Assembly: GCF_033343995.1 (NCBI RefSeq)
Contig: NZ_CP137573.1
Location: 1,674,001-1,738,000, forward strand
Source: Streptomyces sp. HUAS YS2
GTDB taxonomy: Bacteria > Actinomycetota > Actinomycetes > Streptomycetales > Streptomycetaceae
Length of the DNA: 64,000 nt
Direction: 5' to 3'
Position 1 is the stretch's first letter, and each line of letters starts with the position of its first letter. Below the pieces are notes generated by a model. It made no database searches. It was not told where the DNA came from and saw only the letters and a list, made by a program, of their open reading frames with translations. Of the stretch, positions 42,429-51,765 are shown piece after piece. Made by a program: the position numbers and the translations under genes.

Positions 42429-44675
42429 ATGGCTACGTTCCTCTCCCGACTGGGCCGCTTCGCCTTCCGGCGGCGGGGCCTGGTTCTCCTCCTCTGGCTC
42501 CTGGCCTTCGTGGGCGCGGGCTTCGCGGCCACGACCGCCGCCGCCCCGCCCGCCGACACCTTCTCGATGCCGGGGACGGAGTCGCAGAAGGCCTTCGACC
42601 TCCTCCAGGAGAAGTTCCCGGACACCCGGGCGGACGGCGCCGCCGCCCGCGTCGTCATCCGCGCCCCCGGCGCCGAGCAGATCACCTCCCCGGCCCGCAA
42701 GGCGCAGGTCGAGCGGCTCGTCGCCGACCTCGCCGAAGCACCCCAGGTCGCGGGCGTCGTCGACCCGTTCAAGGCGAACGCGGTGAGCGGCGACCGGACG
42801 ACCACGTACGCCTACGTCACGTACGAGGTGGCGGCCACCGAGCTGACCGACGCCGCGCACGACGGGCTCACCGACGCTTTGGAGCAGGCCCGGGGCACCG
42901 GGCTCGTCGTCGAGGCGGGCGGCGACGCCGTCGCGGTCGAGCAGGCGATGAGCGGTACGGGTGAGAAGCTCGGCATCGCCGTCTCCGCCGTCGTCCTGCT
43001 CCTCACCTTCGGCTCCCTGATCGCGGCCGGCATGCCCCTGCTGACCGCCCTGATCGGCGTCGGCATCGGCGTCAGCGGCATCACCGCGCTCGCCGCCACG
43101 CTCGGACTGTCGTCCACCACCTCGACGCTGGCGATGATGATCGGTCTCGCGGTGGGCATCGACTACGCGCTGTTCATCGTGTCCCGCTACCGCTCCGAGG
43201 TCGCCGAGGGCCGTGAGCACGCCGACGCGGCCTCCCGCGCCGTGGGCACCGCCGGGTCCGCCGTCGTCTTCGCGGGTCTGACCGTGATCATCGCTCTGGC
43301 GGGGCTCGCGGTGGTGAACGTCCCGGTGCTCACCAAGATGGGCATGGCGGCGGCCGGCACGGTCGCCGTGGCCGTCCTCGTCGCGATCACGTTCGTGCCC
43401 GCGCTCCTCGGCTTCGCCCCGATCAGGGTGCTCGCCCGCCGGGACCGCAAGCAGTACACGGGCAAGCCGCTGACGAAGCGACAGCAGCGTGCCGCGGAGA
43501 GGCGCGCCGCCCGCCGCAAGCCCAACCTCGGTGCCCGCTGGGCCGGGTTCGTGCTGCGCCGCCCCGTCGCCGTGCTGCTGCTCGGCGTGCTCGGCCTCGG
43601 CGCCGTCGCCGTACCCGCCGCGAGCCTCGAACTGGGGCTGCCGGGCGAGGGCACGATGGCCCCGGAGACCACCCAGCGCAAGGCGTACGACATGCTGTCG
43701 GAGTCCTTCGGCCCCGGCTTCAACGGGCCGCTGACGATCACCGTCGAGGCGAAGGACGCGAAGACCGCCGCGGAGAAGGTCCGCAGCGAACTGCGGGACG
43801 TCCGCGGCGTGGCCGCCGTCTCCCCGGCCACCGCCAACGCGTCGGGCGACACCGCGCTCGTCAACGTCGTCCCCGCCACCGGTCCGGCCGAGACCCGGAC
43901 CGAGGACCTGGTGCACACCCTGCGCGGCATGTCGGACGGTCTGGAGTCCCGTACCGGCGCCTCCACGATCATGGTCGCCGGCCAGACCGCGATGTTCATC
44001 GACTTCTCGCAGACCCTCGACGACGCGCTGCTCCCCTACCTCGGCCTGGTCGTCGGCCTGGCGTTCCTCCTGCTCATGCTGGTGTTCCGCTCCCTGCTCG
44101 TCCCGCTGAAGGCGGCGCTCGGCTTCCTGCTCTCGGTGGGCGCGGCGCTCGGCGCGGTGGTGGCCGTGTTCCAGTGGGGCTGGCTCGCCGACCTGTTCGG
44201 TGTCGACCAGCCGAGCCCGATCATCAGCACCCTGCCGATCTTCATGATCGGCGTGGTCTTCGGTCTCGCGATGGACTACGAGGTCTTCCTGGTGTCCAGG
44301 ATGCGTGAGGCGTACGTCCACGGCGCCCGCCCCGCCGAGGCGGTCGTGACCGGGTTCCGCCACGGCGGCCGGGTGGTCGCCGCGGCCGCGATCATCATGG
44401 CCAGCGTGTTCTCCGGCTTCATCATGGAGGACAACGACTTCGTCAAGATGATCGGCTTCAGCCTCGCCACCGCCGTCCTCTTCGACGCCTTCGTCGTCCG
44501 CATGGCGATCGTGCCGGCCCTGTTCGCGCTGCTCGGCCGGTCCGCCTGGTGGCTGCCGAAGTGGCTCGACCGGCTCCTGCCGAACCTGGACGTGGAGGGC
44601 GAGAAGCTGGATGCCCGTGAGGCGGTCGCGGCGCCCGCGCCCCGGGGCGTCCGGGACTCCTCCCTCGTGGGCTGA
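42429..44675 (+). CDS. MMPL-family (RND-type) membrane transporter
   Basis: 748 residues from ATG 42429. Two MMPL halves, each with a large extracytoplasmic domain: GIDYALFIVSRYRSEVAEG in the first and GLAMDYEVFLVSRMREAYVH in the second are the diagnostic helix-4 signatures. An Arg/Lys-rich cytosolic linker (RDRKQYTGKPLTKRQQRAAE) joins the halves. Exports lipids, glycolipids or drugs using the proton gradient. The ABM gene on the other strand is separated by a strong bidirectional terminator. Confidence 0.92.
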   Translation: MATFLSRLGRFAFRRRGLVLLLWLLAFVGAGFAATTAAAPPADTFSMPGTESQKAFDLLQEKFPDTRADGAAARVVIRAPGAEQITSPARKAQVERLVADLAEAPQVAGVVDPFKANAVSGDRTTTYAYVTYEVAATELTDAAHDGLTDALEQARGTGLVVEAGGDAVAVEQAMSGTGEKLGIAVSAVVLLLTFGSLIAAGMPLLTALIGVGIGVSGITALAATLGLSSTTSTLAMMIGLAVGIDYALFIVSRYRSEVAEGREHADAASRAVGTAGSAVVFAGLTVIIALAGLAVVNVPVLTKMGMAAAGTVAVAVLVAITFVPALLGFAPIRVLARRDRKQYTGKPLTKRQQRAAERRAARRKPNLGARWAGFVLRRPVAVLLLGVLGLGAVAVPAASLELGLPGEGTMAPETTQRKAYDMLSESFGPGFNGPLTITVEAKDAKTAAEKVRSELRDVRGVAAVSPATANASGDTALVNVVPATGPAETRTEDLVHTLRGMSDGLESRTGASTIMVAGQTAMFIDFSQTLDDALLPYLGLVVGLAFLLLMLVFRSLLVPLKAALGFLLSVGAALGAVVAVFQWGWLADLFGVDQPSPIISTLPIFMIGVVFGLAMDYEVFLVSRMREAYVHGARPAEAVVTGFRHGGRVVAAAAIIMASVFSGFIMEDNDFVKMIGFSLATAVLFDAFVVRMAIVPALFALLGRSAWWLPKWLDRLLPNLDVEGEKLDAREAVAAPAPRGVRDSSLVG

Positions 44676-44692
44676 CGCCCTACGGCTCTTCC

Positions 44693-44733
44693 ACGCACGC
44701 GGCCCGGCGGCCTTGCCGCCGGGCCGCGTGCGT
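44693..44733. terminator. bidirectional terminator, 19-bp stem
   Basis: Perfect 19-base arms (44693-44711 and 44715-44733) with a three-base loop ctt lie between the convergent MMPL and ABM genes and can end transcription from both sides. Confidence 0.85.
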
Positions 44734-44741
44734 CCGCCGGC

Positions 44742-45044
44742 TCAGGCCAGGGGTTCGGCGACGAGCCGGAGGACCTCCGCCGGCCCCGCGCGGAACGCCG
44801 GGCTCGCCGCGTCGGCCTCGATCATGTGCGGAGTGGCATCGTGTGCGGCGAGCGCCTCCTGCGACGCCCACCGCTCGATGAGAACGAAGCGGTCCGCATC
44901 GCCGCTCACCTGGTGCATGTCGTACTGCAGACACCCGGGTTCGGCACGCACCAGAGGCGCGAGGCCCTCGAACGCGGCGATCTGTTCCTGACCTCGGCCC
45001 GGGAGCGTGGTGATCAGGATGACGAGTTGTATCGGCTGTGGCAT
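44742..45044 (-). CDS. antibiotic biosynthesis monooxygenase (ABM)-domain protein
   Basis: 100 residues, the usual single-domain length. The dimeric ferredoxin-like fold shows EPGCLQYDMHQ, FVLIERWASQEALAAHDATP and a C-terminal PAEVLRLVAE strand. Such proteins oxidise quinol-type compounds or act as stress-related oxygenases (YgiN-like). It follows the AraC gene by 10 bases on the same strand. Confidence 0.88.
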   Translation of the reverse strand: MPQPIQLVILITTLPGRGQEQIAAFEGLAPLVRAEPGCLQYDMHQVSGDADRFVLIERWASQEALAAHDATPHMIEADAASPAFRAGPAEVLRLVAEPLA

Positions 45045-45054
45045 GAGCGAGAGC

Positions 45055-46008
45055 CTACTTATTCCTGCGAAACGTGCGGCGGTAGGTGTCCGGGGGAACG
45101 CCCACGGTCCGGTTGAAGTGGCGGCGCAGCGTCGTGGCGGTGCCCATGCCGGTGGCGGTCGCGATCGAGTCGACGCTGTCGTCGGTCCTCTCCAGCAACT
45201 CCTGTGCGCGGCGGATCCGTTGGGTCAGCAGCCACTGCAGCGGGGTGGTGCCGGTCGTCGCCCGGAAGTGGCGGCCGAGATGGCGAGAGCTCATCCGGGC
45301 GCGGCGGGCCAGGTCGTCCACGGTCAGCGCCCGGTCGAGGCGCTCGATCGCCCAGGGCAGGAGGTCGCCGAGCGGGTGGTCGTCCTGTTCGGGGACCGGT
45401 GCGGTGACGAACTGCGCCTGGCCACCGGCCCGGTGGGGCGGCACGACGAGACGGCGGGCGGCGGCGTTGGCGGTCGCCGAGCCGCGGTCGAGACGGACGA
45501 GGTGCAGGCACAGGTCCATGGCCGCGGCCTTGCCGGCGGAGGTGAGCACGCTGCCCTCGTCGACGTAGAGCACGTCCGGATCGACCACGACCGCGGGGTA
45601 CCGGGCAGCCAGCGCCGCGGTGTGCGCCCAGTGCGTCGTCGCCCGCCTACCGTCCAGCAGTCCGGCCGCGGCCAGGACGAACGCGCCCGTGCAGAGGGAG
45701 GCGACGCGCGCGCCCGCCTCATGGGCCGCGCGCACCGCGTCGACCAGTTCGGCGGGCGGGGCCACGTCGACGTCGGCCCACCCCGGGACGATCACGGTGT
45801 CCGCGCCCACGAGACGGTCGAGGCCGCGGTCCGGTTCGAGCAGGAAGCGGTCGAACCGTACGGGCCCGGGGCCGCAGACGGCGAGGTCGTACCAGTGGCC
45901 TTGGACGGCGTCCGGTGCGGAGCCGAACACCTCGTGGGCCACGGACAGTTCGAAGTGCAGCATGCCGTCGGTGACGGCAAGCGCGACGGTTCCCACCCCA
46001 TTCTCCAT
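45055..46008 (-). CDS. FtrA-like AraC-family regulator with DJ-1/PfpI domain
   Basis: 317 residues from ATG 46008. Residues 1-190 form a glutamine-amidotransferase-like DJ-1/PfpI domain (VALAVTDGMLHFELSVAHEV, VIVPGW, RVASLCTGAFVLAAAGLLDG with the nucleophile-elbow Cys); the C-terminal 100 residues are an AraC HTH (RMSSRHLGRHFRATTGTTPL). It is divergent from the saccharopine-dehydrogenase-like gene across about 100 bases and is the likely activator of that gene and of the ABM gene. Confidence 0.9.
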   Translation of the reverse strand: MENGVGTVALAVTDGMLHFELSVAHEVFGSAPDAVQGHWYDLAVCGPGPVRFDRFLLEPDRGLDRLVGADTVIVPGWADVDVAPPAELVDAVRAAHEAGARVASLCTGAFVLAAAGLLDGRRATTHWAHTAALAARYPAVVVDPDVLYVDEGSVLTSAGKAAAMDLCLHLVRLDRGSATANAAARRLVVPPHRAGGQAQFVTAPVPEQDDHPLGDLLPWAIERLDRALTVDDLARRARMSSRHLGRHFRATTGTTPLQWLLTQRIRRAQELLERTDDSVDSIATATGMGTATTLRRHFNRTVGVPPDTYRRTFRRNK

Positions 46009-46107
46009 GTCCGTAATTGTACGCAGGATGTCGTTCCGGACACTCACGACGACCGGACAACCACCCGCAGGATGTTCGCAGTTGACCGTTCGAGCACGGA
46101 GGAAGTC

Positions 46108-47148
46108 ATGGCAGCGGGGCACAAGGTCGTGGTGTACGGCGCGTACGGGCACACCGGCCGGTTCGTGGTGGCGGAGCTGGCGGAGCGCGGGTTCGTCCCG
46201 GTGCTCTCCGGCCGGGACGCCGAGAAGCTGCGGGCGCAGGCGACGACGTGGCCCGGCCTCGACGTCCGGCCCGCGTCGGTCGACGATCCGGCCGCCCTGG
46301 ACCGCGCCCTGGCCGGCGCCGCGGCCGTGATCAACTGCGCCGGGCCCTTCGCCGTCACCGCCGGGCCGGTGATCGAGGCGGCGCTGCGGGCCGGGATCCC
46401 GTACGTGGACGTGGCGGCCGAGATCGAGGCCAACGCCGACACGTTCGCCCGGTACGCGGACCGGGCCCGCGCGGCCGGAACGCCGATCGTCCCCGCGATG
46501 GCCTTCTACGGGGGCCTCGGCGACCTGCTGGCCACCGCGGCGCTCGGCGACGCGACGAAGGCCGACGCGGTGCACGTCGCGTACGGCCTGGACAGCTGGC
46601 ACCCCACCGCCGGGACGCGCGTGGCCGGCCGGGTCTCCGGCGAGCGGCGCGGCGGTCGTCGAGTCCGTTACGCGAACGGGGAGTTGGTGTACTTCGACGC
46701 CGCCCCGGCCACCGTCACCTGGCCGTTCCCCGGCGCGATGGGCGAGCGGTCCGTGATCGGGGACTTCACGATGGCCGACGTGGTCACCGTCCCGAGCCAC
46801 CTGTCCGTCCCGGAGGTGACCACCTACATGACGGTCGAGGCGGCGCGGGACCTCTCGGCCCCGGACACCCCGGCGCCCACCGCGACGGACGAGCGGGGCC
46901 GGTCGGCGCAGACCTTCCTGGTCGACGTCGTCGTACGCACCGGCGACACCGAGCGGCGCGCCACGGCCACCGGACAGGACATCTACGCCGTCACCGCCCC
47001 GCTCGCCGTGGAGGCGGTGGAGCGCCTGATCACCGGCCGGACCACGACCACGGGCGGCGGCGTCGCCTCCGCCGGAGCGGTCTTCGACGCGCCGGACTTC
47101 CTGCGCGCGCTGTCCGCGCACCTCACGGTCGACCTGCCGGAGGCGTGA
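46108..47148 (+). CDS. saccharopine dehydrogenase-like NAD(P)-binding oxidoreductase
   Basis: 346 residues from ATG 46108 with ACGGAGGAAG upstream. A Rossmann fold begins at VVVYGAYGHTGRFVVAEL, followed by INCAGPFAVTAGPVIEAALR and YVDVAAEIEAN, typical of the Sacchrp_dh_NADP group (trans-acting enoyl reductase-like proteins). No catalytic assignment is possible. It is divergent from the FtrA-like regulator, which probably controls it. Confidence 0.85.
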   Translation: MAAGHKVVVYGAYGHTGRFVVAELAERGFVPVLSGRDAEKLRAQATTWPGLDVRPASVDDPAALDRALAGAAAVINCAGPFAVTAGPVIEAALRAGIPYVDVAAEIEANADTFARYADRARAAGTPIVPAMAFYGGLGDLLATAALGDATKADAVHVAYGLDSWHPTAGTRVAGRVSGERRGGRRVRYANGELVYFDAAPATVTWPFPGAMGERSVIGDFTMADVVTVPSHLSVPEVTTYMTVEAARDLSAPDTPAPTATDERGRSAQTFLVDVVVRTGDTERRATATGQDIYAVTAPLAVEAVERLITGRTTTTGGGVASAGAVFDAPDFLRALSAHLTVDLPEA

Positions 47149-47150
47149 CG

Positions 47151-47197
47151 TCCCGGCGGCCCGACATCCCGGCGGCCCGACATCCCGCCGTCCTGAC
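47151..47197. repeat. 16-bp tandem repeat, nearly three units
   Basis: tcccggcggcccgaca occurs at 47151-47166 and 47167-47182, followed by a degraded third unit, in the gap between two convergent genes. It is probably a slippage product with no visible role. Confidence 0.7.
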
Positions 47198-47213
47198 GCC
47201 CCGGGCGACCGCG

Positions 47214-47810
47214 TCAGCGGGTCGGACGGGCGACGGAGGCGAGATACGCGGCGTACTCGTCGAGCGCCGCCGCGGCCTGGGCGTCGTCGGGGTCGATGAG
47301 CCAGTTCAGGGTGAGGCCGTCCAGCAGGCTGAGGCTGTGGCGGGCGAGGACCGGGAGGTCGACCGTCCATGTGATGCCGACGGTGCGGGCGAGGGACTCC
47401 AGGTACGAGGTGTTGATCGCCAGGTAGTGGCGGTACTGCTTGCGGGCCAGGTCGGCCAGGCCGGGCTGGCGGAGCGCGTACTGGGTGAGCTCGTACGTGA
47501 CGAGGTGCTCGGCGGGGCGCTCGCGCACCCGGTCCCAGTAGGCGTGCAGGGTGGCGCGGATGACGTCGTACGGGCTCGCGCCCTCGGGACGGTCGATGAC
47601 CGGGGTGAGCGTGCGCTTCATGATCTGCTCGATCACGCTCTGGAGGAGTTCCTCCTTGGAGCGGAAGCAGTAGTGGAAGGCGCCCAACGGCACCTCCGCC
47701 TCCATCACGACGGCGCGCGTGGTCGTCTTCGCGACGCCGTCCCGGATCATCACCCGGATCGCCGCCTCGACCAGCTGCTCGCGGCGCTCGTCGGCTGACA
47801 GGCGGGGCAT
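47214..47810 (-). CDS. TetR-family repressor
   Basis: 198 residues from ATG 47810 with GGGAGCG upstream; the frame could begin 48 bases earlier. TetR_N domain: RREQLVEAAIRVMIRDGVAK, VPLGAFHYCFRSKEELLQSV. C-terminal ligand domain is of the BetI type. It is convergent with the oxidoreductase at 46108. No palindrome is evident before it. Target unknown. Confidence 0.88.
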   Translation of the reverse strand: MPRLSADERREQLVEAAIRVMIRDGVAKTTTRAVVMEAEVPLGAFHYCFRSKEELLQSVIEQIMKRTLTPVIDRPEGASPYDVIRATLHAYWDRVRERPAEHLVTYELTQYALRQPGLADLARKQYRHYLAINTSYLESLARTVGITWTVDLPVLARHSLSLLDGLTLNWLIDPDDAQAAAALDEYAAYLASVARPTR

Positions 47811-47889
47811 GGCACGCTCCCTGGGGGTGGTGGGTCCATCGGTCCGGGCGCGTGTCAACGTACCCCAGTGCGTCGGTCGTCCCGCCGCG

Positions 47890-49170
47890 TCACAGGAAGG
47901 CGTGCCGCTCCCCGCGGTAGGTGGGGACGACGTCCACGATCCGGTCGCCCTCGACCAGGTGCAGCCGGTCGACCCGCTCGCACAGCTCGCCCGCCTTCGC
48001 GTGCCGGAACCACACCCGGTCGCCGAGCCGCAGCGTGTCGGCGGCGGCGCCGACCAGCGGGGTCTGGACCTCGCCCGCGCCCTCGGCGGACAGCAGGCGC
48101 AGCCCCTCGGGCGAAACGGGGACCGGGAGCCGGTCCGTGCCCGGGGCGCCGGAGGCGATCCAGCCCCCGCCGAGGACGGTGACGTGGCGCGGCGCGGGCC
48201 GGCGGACGACGGAGAGCGCGAAGTACGCGGCGGGCAGCGGGCGGAACCCGCGGTAGTGGTCGAACAGGACCGGCGCGTAGATGCCGGAGCCCGCTCCGAG
48301 CTCCGTGACGGCCGGTTCGGCGGAGGTCCCCTCCAGGCTGCCGGTGCCGCCGCCGTTGACGAACTCCAGCGGCGCCACCGCCCGCACCGCGCGGATCGCG
48401 GCGGCGCGCCGGGCCCGCAGCTCGCGGGCGGAGGCCCGCTGCACGAGCCGCACGGCCGCCCGCGTCAGGCCCGCGCCGGGCTGGTTGTCGCCGACCCCGG
48501 CGATCTGCCCCTCGTACGACATGACGCCGACCAGCCGGAGCCGCGGCCTGGCCACGACGGCCCGGGCCAACTGCGCGGCCTGCTCGGGCGCGTGCAGCGG
48601 CGAGCGGCGCATGCCGAGGTGGAGCCGACCGCCGAGGAGGCGGAGCGAGGCGTCGAGGTCGAGGCAGATCCGGACGGGCGGGCCGGTCGGGCCGACGGCG
48701 TCGGAGATGAGGTCGAGGTGCTCGACCGAGTCGACCATGAGGGTGATCCGGGCGGCGGCCCGCTCGTCGGAGGCCAGGCGGCGCAGCGCCGGCACGTCGG
48801 CGGTGGGGTAGCCGACGAGGATGTCGGGGGCCGCACCGCCGGAAGCCGGCGTGTCGGAAGCCGGGGTGCCCGGTGCCTCCCCGCCGTCCTCCGCCAGCCA
48901 GAGCGCCTCCGGCAGCGTGAACGCGAGGATCCCCGAGAAACCCGGCATCCGCAGGACGTCGCCGATCAGCGCGCGGCAGCGCAGGGACTTGCTGGCGAGC
49001 CGGATCGGCTTGCCGCCGGCCCGCCTCGTCATCATCGCGGCGTTGGCCCGCAGTGCGCCGAGATCGACCACGGCGAACGGCGGCTGGAGGTCCGCCGTGG
49101 CCTTCTCCAGCTCGGCGAACCCCGCGGGGGAGACGGGACGTGCGAGGCCCTGCTGCGCGGTGCTTCCCAT
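47890..49170 (-). CDS. PLP-dependent alanine racemase-fold protein (amino acid deaminase/aldolase type)
   Basis: 426 residues from ATG 49170. N-terminal alanine racemase-fold domain with the PLP lysine in KPIRLASKSLRC, DLDASLRLLGGRLHLGMRRS and FVNGGGTGSLEGTS; the C-terminal D-serine dehydratase-like domain has the metal pattern around FRHAKAGELCERVDR. This combination is annotated in streptomycetes as amino acid deaminase/aldolase, related to D-threonine aldolase. It is divergent from a sugar-lactone oxidase across a large palindrome. Confidence 0.85.
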   Translation of the reverse strand: MGSTAQQGLARPVSPAGFAELEKATADLQPPFAVVDLGALRANAAMMTRRAGGKPIRLASKSLRCRALIGDVLRMPGFSGILAFTLPEALWLAEDGGEAPGTPASDTPASGGAAPDILVGYPTADVPALRRLASDERAAARITLMVDSVEHLDLISDAVGPTGPPVRICLDLDASLRLLGGRLHLGMRRSPLHAPEQAAQLARAVVARPRLRLVGVMSYEGQIAGVGDNQPGAGLTRAAVRLVQRASARELRARRAAAIRAVRAVAPLEFVNGGGTGSLEGTSAEPAVTELGAGSGIYAPVLFDHYRGFRPLPAAYFALSVVRRPAPRHVTVLGGGWIASGAPGTDRLPVPVSPEGLRLLSAEGAGEVQTPLVGAAADTLRLGDRVWFRHAKAGELCERVDRLHLVEGDRIVDVVPTYRGERHAFL

Positions 49171-49214
49171 GGCGTGCGGCCTTTCCGTGGACCGTTGCGG
49201 GGCCGCCACCGTCT

Positions 49215-49271
49215 CTTGGTCAACCGTCCAAGTCAAGGGTTCCGGACCCTTGACTTGGACGGTTGACCAAG
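49215..49271. promoter_or_regulatory. 57-bp palindrome with 26-bp perfect arms between divergent genes
   Basis: Left arm 49215-49240 (starting cttggtcaaccgtcc) and right arm 49246-49271 are exact complements around tccgg. Each arm contains two TTGAC/GTCAA elements. It lies in the 171-base gap between the divergent PLP enzyme and lactone oxidase genes, so both -35 boxes (TTGACT or TTGACC) could lie in it. It could be a paired operator or a strong cruciform. Confidence 0.75.
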
Positions 49272-49341
49272 TTCAGTCTTCCCGGAAGCCGCCGCGGGAA
49301 CGCGCGCCGGCCCCGCCGATCCGGTCGAGAGGACTCCTGGC

Positions 49342-50670
49342 ATGAGCAGCGTGTGGCGCAACTGGGCGGGCAACGAGGAGGCACGGCCCCAGCGCGTGCT
49401 GCGCCCCGCGAGCACGGAGGACGTGGCCGCGGCGGTGAAGGACGCGGTACGAGACGGGCTGCGGGTCAAGCCCGTCGGCTCCGGGCACTCCTTCAGCGGC
49501 GCCGCGGTCGCGCCCGACGTCCAGCTGCGCCTGGACCTGCTGGACGGGGTGTCGGAGATCGACGCCGAGACGGGTCTGGTGACCGTCGAGGCCGGCATGC
49601 CGCTGTGGAAGCTCAACCCGCTGCTGGCCGCGCACGGCCTGGCCCTGGAGAACATGGGCGACATCGACCGGCAGACCGTCTCCGGCGCGATCTCGACGGG
49701 TACGCACGGCTCCGGCGTCCGGTTCGGCGGCATCGCGACCCAGGTCCGGGCCCTGGAGCTGGTCCTCGCCGACGGCTCGGTGGCCACCTGCTCGCCCACC
49801 GAGCGGCCTGAGCTGTTCGCGGCGGCCCGGGTCGGACTCGGGGCGCTCGGCGTTCTCACCCGCGTCACGCTGCAGTGCGTGCCGCTGTTCGCCCTGCACG
49901 CCCGCGACACCGCGATGCCCGTCGAGGAGACGCTGGGGCGGGCACGGGAGTTCACCGACGGCAACGACCACTTCGAGTTCTTCTGGTTCCCGCACAGCAC
50001 CACGACGCTCACCCGCCGCTTCCGCCGGCTGCCCGGCGACGCGCCGCTGAAGCCGATCGGGGAGTTCGCCCGCCGCCTCGACGAGACCGTCAGCGGCCTC
50101 GGCTTCGAGGGGCTCAACCGGATCGGCACCCGCTTCCCCGGACTCGTCCCGCCGATCGCCCGGTTCGCGGCCAAGGCCATGTCCTCGCGGGAGTGGACCG
50201 ACCACTCGTACAAGGTCTTCGCCTCGGTGCGCGACGTCCGTTTCCACGAGGGCGAGTTCGCCATCCCGCGCGAGCACGCCGTGGACGCGCTGCGCGAGAT
50301 CAAACGCTGGGTCGACAGCCACGACGAGAAGGTGTCGTTCCCGCTGGAGGTCCGGTTCTCCGCGGCCGACGACATCTGGCTCTCCACCGCGCAGGGCCGC
50401 GAGAGCTGCTACATCGCGTTCCACCAGTACCACCGCATGCCGTACAAGCGGTACTTCCGCGCCTGCCAGGACATCCTCGGCGGTTTCGGCGGCCGGCCGC
50501 ACTGGGGCAAGATGCACGATCTCGACGCCGCGCAACTGCGCACCCGCTACGACCGCTTCGACGACTTCGTCGCCCTGCGCGACACGCACGACCCGGCCGG
50601 CGTCTTCGCCAACCCGTACCTCGACCGCGTCCTCGGCCCGGCCCCCGAGGCGTCGCCCCGGAGGCCCTGA
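49342..50670 (+). CDS. D-arabinono-1,4-lactone oxidase family FAD protein
   Basis: 442 residues. FAD_binding_4 domain: VKPVGSGHSFSGAA (the usual covalent-FAD region, with HSFS) and SGAISTGTHGSGVRFGG. The C-terminal ALO domain has EFFWFPHST, IAFHQYHRMPYKRYF and RPHWGKMHDL, where HWGK is the hallmark. It oxidises aldonolactones or alditols with oxygen. It is paired divergently with the PLP enzyme. It is convergent with the next gene, separated by 4 bases. Confidence 0.92.
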   Translation: MSSVWRNWAGNEEARPQRVLRPASTEDVAAAVKDAVRDGLRVKPVGSGHSFSGAAVAPDVQLRLDLLDGVSEIDAETGLVTVEAGMPLWKLNPLLAAHGLALENMGDIDRQTVSGAISTGTHGSGVRFGGIATQVRALELVLADGSVATCSPTERPELFAAARVGLGALGVLTRVTLQCVPLFALHARDTAMPVEETLGRAREFTDGNDHFEFFWFPHSTTTLTRRFRRLPGDAPLKPIGEFARRLDETVSGLGFEGLNRIGTRFPGLVPPIARFAAKAMSSREWTDHSYKVFASVRDVRFHEGEFAIPREHAVDALREIKRWVDSHDEKVSFPLEVRFSAADDIWLSTAQGRESCYIAFHQYHRMPYKRYFRACQDILGGFGGRPHWGKMHDLDAAQLRTRYDRFDDFVALRDTHDPAGVFANPYLDRVLGPAPEASPRRP

Positions 50671-50674
50671 CCCG

Positions 50675-51757
50675 TTAGAACAGGTCCGTGTGCCGGAACA
50701 TGTCCACCTCGTCGTAGATCTCGCGCAGCCACGGGGCGCGGACGGCGGGCAGTCGGCTCAGGGTCCGGAGGAACGCGCGCCGGTCGATCCGGAAGGAGAA
50801 CATGGGCTGCGGCGCCGACGGGTCGTCGCGGAGGACGCCGTCGGGCAGGCCGCCCGTCGCGGGGACGGGTGCGCCGCGCTCGGGGAAGGCCATGGACAGC
50901 CACACGCCGCCGGGTATCGGCACGACGTCCGCCGTGGTGCCGGCGGGGGCGGCCCAGGTCTCCCCCGTCTGCGGGTGGACCGGGACCAGGACGATGTCGG
51001 CGTCCTCGCCGGGCGCGGGTAGTCCGGGTCCGGCCAGGACGGCCCGCTTCGGCGGCGGTCCGGCGGGCAGCAGTGTGTCGAGGGCGTTGCGGAACACGTG
51101 CGCGACGCGCCCGTCCGGCACGATCACCGGCCGGCCCTCCGAGGCCACCAGCAGGTGGGCCAGCGCTCCGCCGGCCGCCGCCTCCCACCGCGGGCTCCAC
51201 CGCCACCACAGGGTCTCCTGCTGCTGGGCCCACCGGGCCATCGGCTCGGACGCCGGGGTGGCATGACCCTTCGCCAGGAGATCCGTCCACGCGTCGGGTT
51301 CGCGGGCCGGGCCGTCGAACGGGACGCGGCGTACGGCGTCCGGGAGGAACCAGACCGCTTGCCAGAGCGAGCAGTCGTCGACCCGGGCCGCCACCTCCAG
51401 ACCGCAGCGCTCGCAGGCCATGTTGGGGCCGTCGGTCCAGGCGAGGCCGCAGCAGTAGCCGCCGGCCGACTCCGGGATCAGCACGGTCCCCCGACTGTCA
51501 CCGGGTGCGACGACGATCGCTCCGGGCAGACCGTCGGACAGGGCGAAAACCGGTGCGTACACGCCCCGGGCCGCCGCCTCTTCCTCGGTGAACTCGTTCC
51601 AGCGGCGCCACGGTGGCCCCCACGGCTCCGGTTCGACGGCGTACGTCCCCGGTTCCATGAGCACCGGGAGCTGGAGCCCGTTGCCGAACTGCTGGTGGGC
51701 CTCTGCGGGCAGCACGGCGACTGTCACCGGGTCGACGATCGCTCCGGGGGCGGTCAA
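50675..51757 (-). CDS. hypothetical protein with CxxC-type cysteine cluster
   Basis: 360 residues; the open frame begins with TTG at 51757 and GTG at 51727 is a possible alternative start. A Cys-rich patch (GYCCGLAWTDGPNMACERCG) may bind zinc. The rest is Trp- and Pro-rich (WGPPWRRWNEF, ETLWWRWSPRWEAA) and soluble. No family with a known role is recognised. The start lies beside a 33-bp direct repeat. Confidence 0.7.
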   Translation of the reverse strand: MTAPGAIVDPVTVAVLPAEAHQQFGNGLQLPVLMEPGTYAVEPEPWGPPWRRWNEFTEEEAAARGVYAPVFALSDGLPGAIVVAPGDSRGTVLIPESAGGYCCGLAWTDGPNMACERCGLEVAARVDDCSLWQAVWFLPDAVRRVPFDGPAREPDAWTDLLAKGHATPASEPMARWAQQQETLWWRWSPRWEAAAGGALAHLLVASEGRPVIVPDGRVAHVFRNALDTLLPAGPPPKRAVLAGPGLPAPGEDADIVLVPVHPQTGETWAAPAGTTADVVPIPGGVWLSMAFPERGAPVPATGGLPDGVLRDDPSAPQPMFSFRIDRRAFLRTLSRLPAVRAPWLREIYDEVDMFRHTDLF

Positions 51758-51765
51758 CCGGTGCG

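Noticed and set aside
45055..47370. 771-codon minus-strand frame over the oxidoreductase and AraC genes
   Set aside because: Only the part from 46008 downwards is the FtrA-like protein; the rest is antisense to the oxidoreductase.
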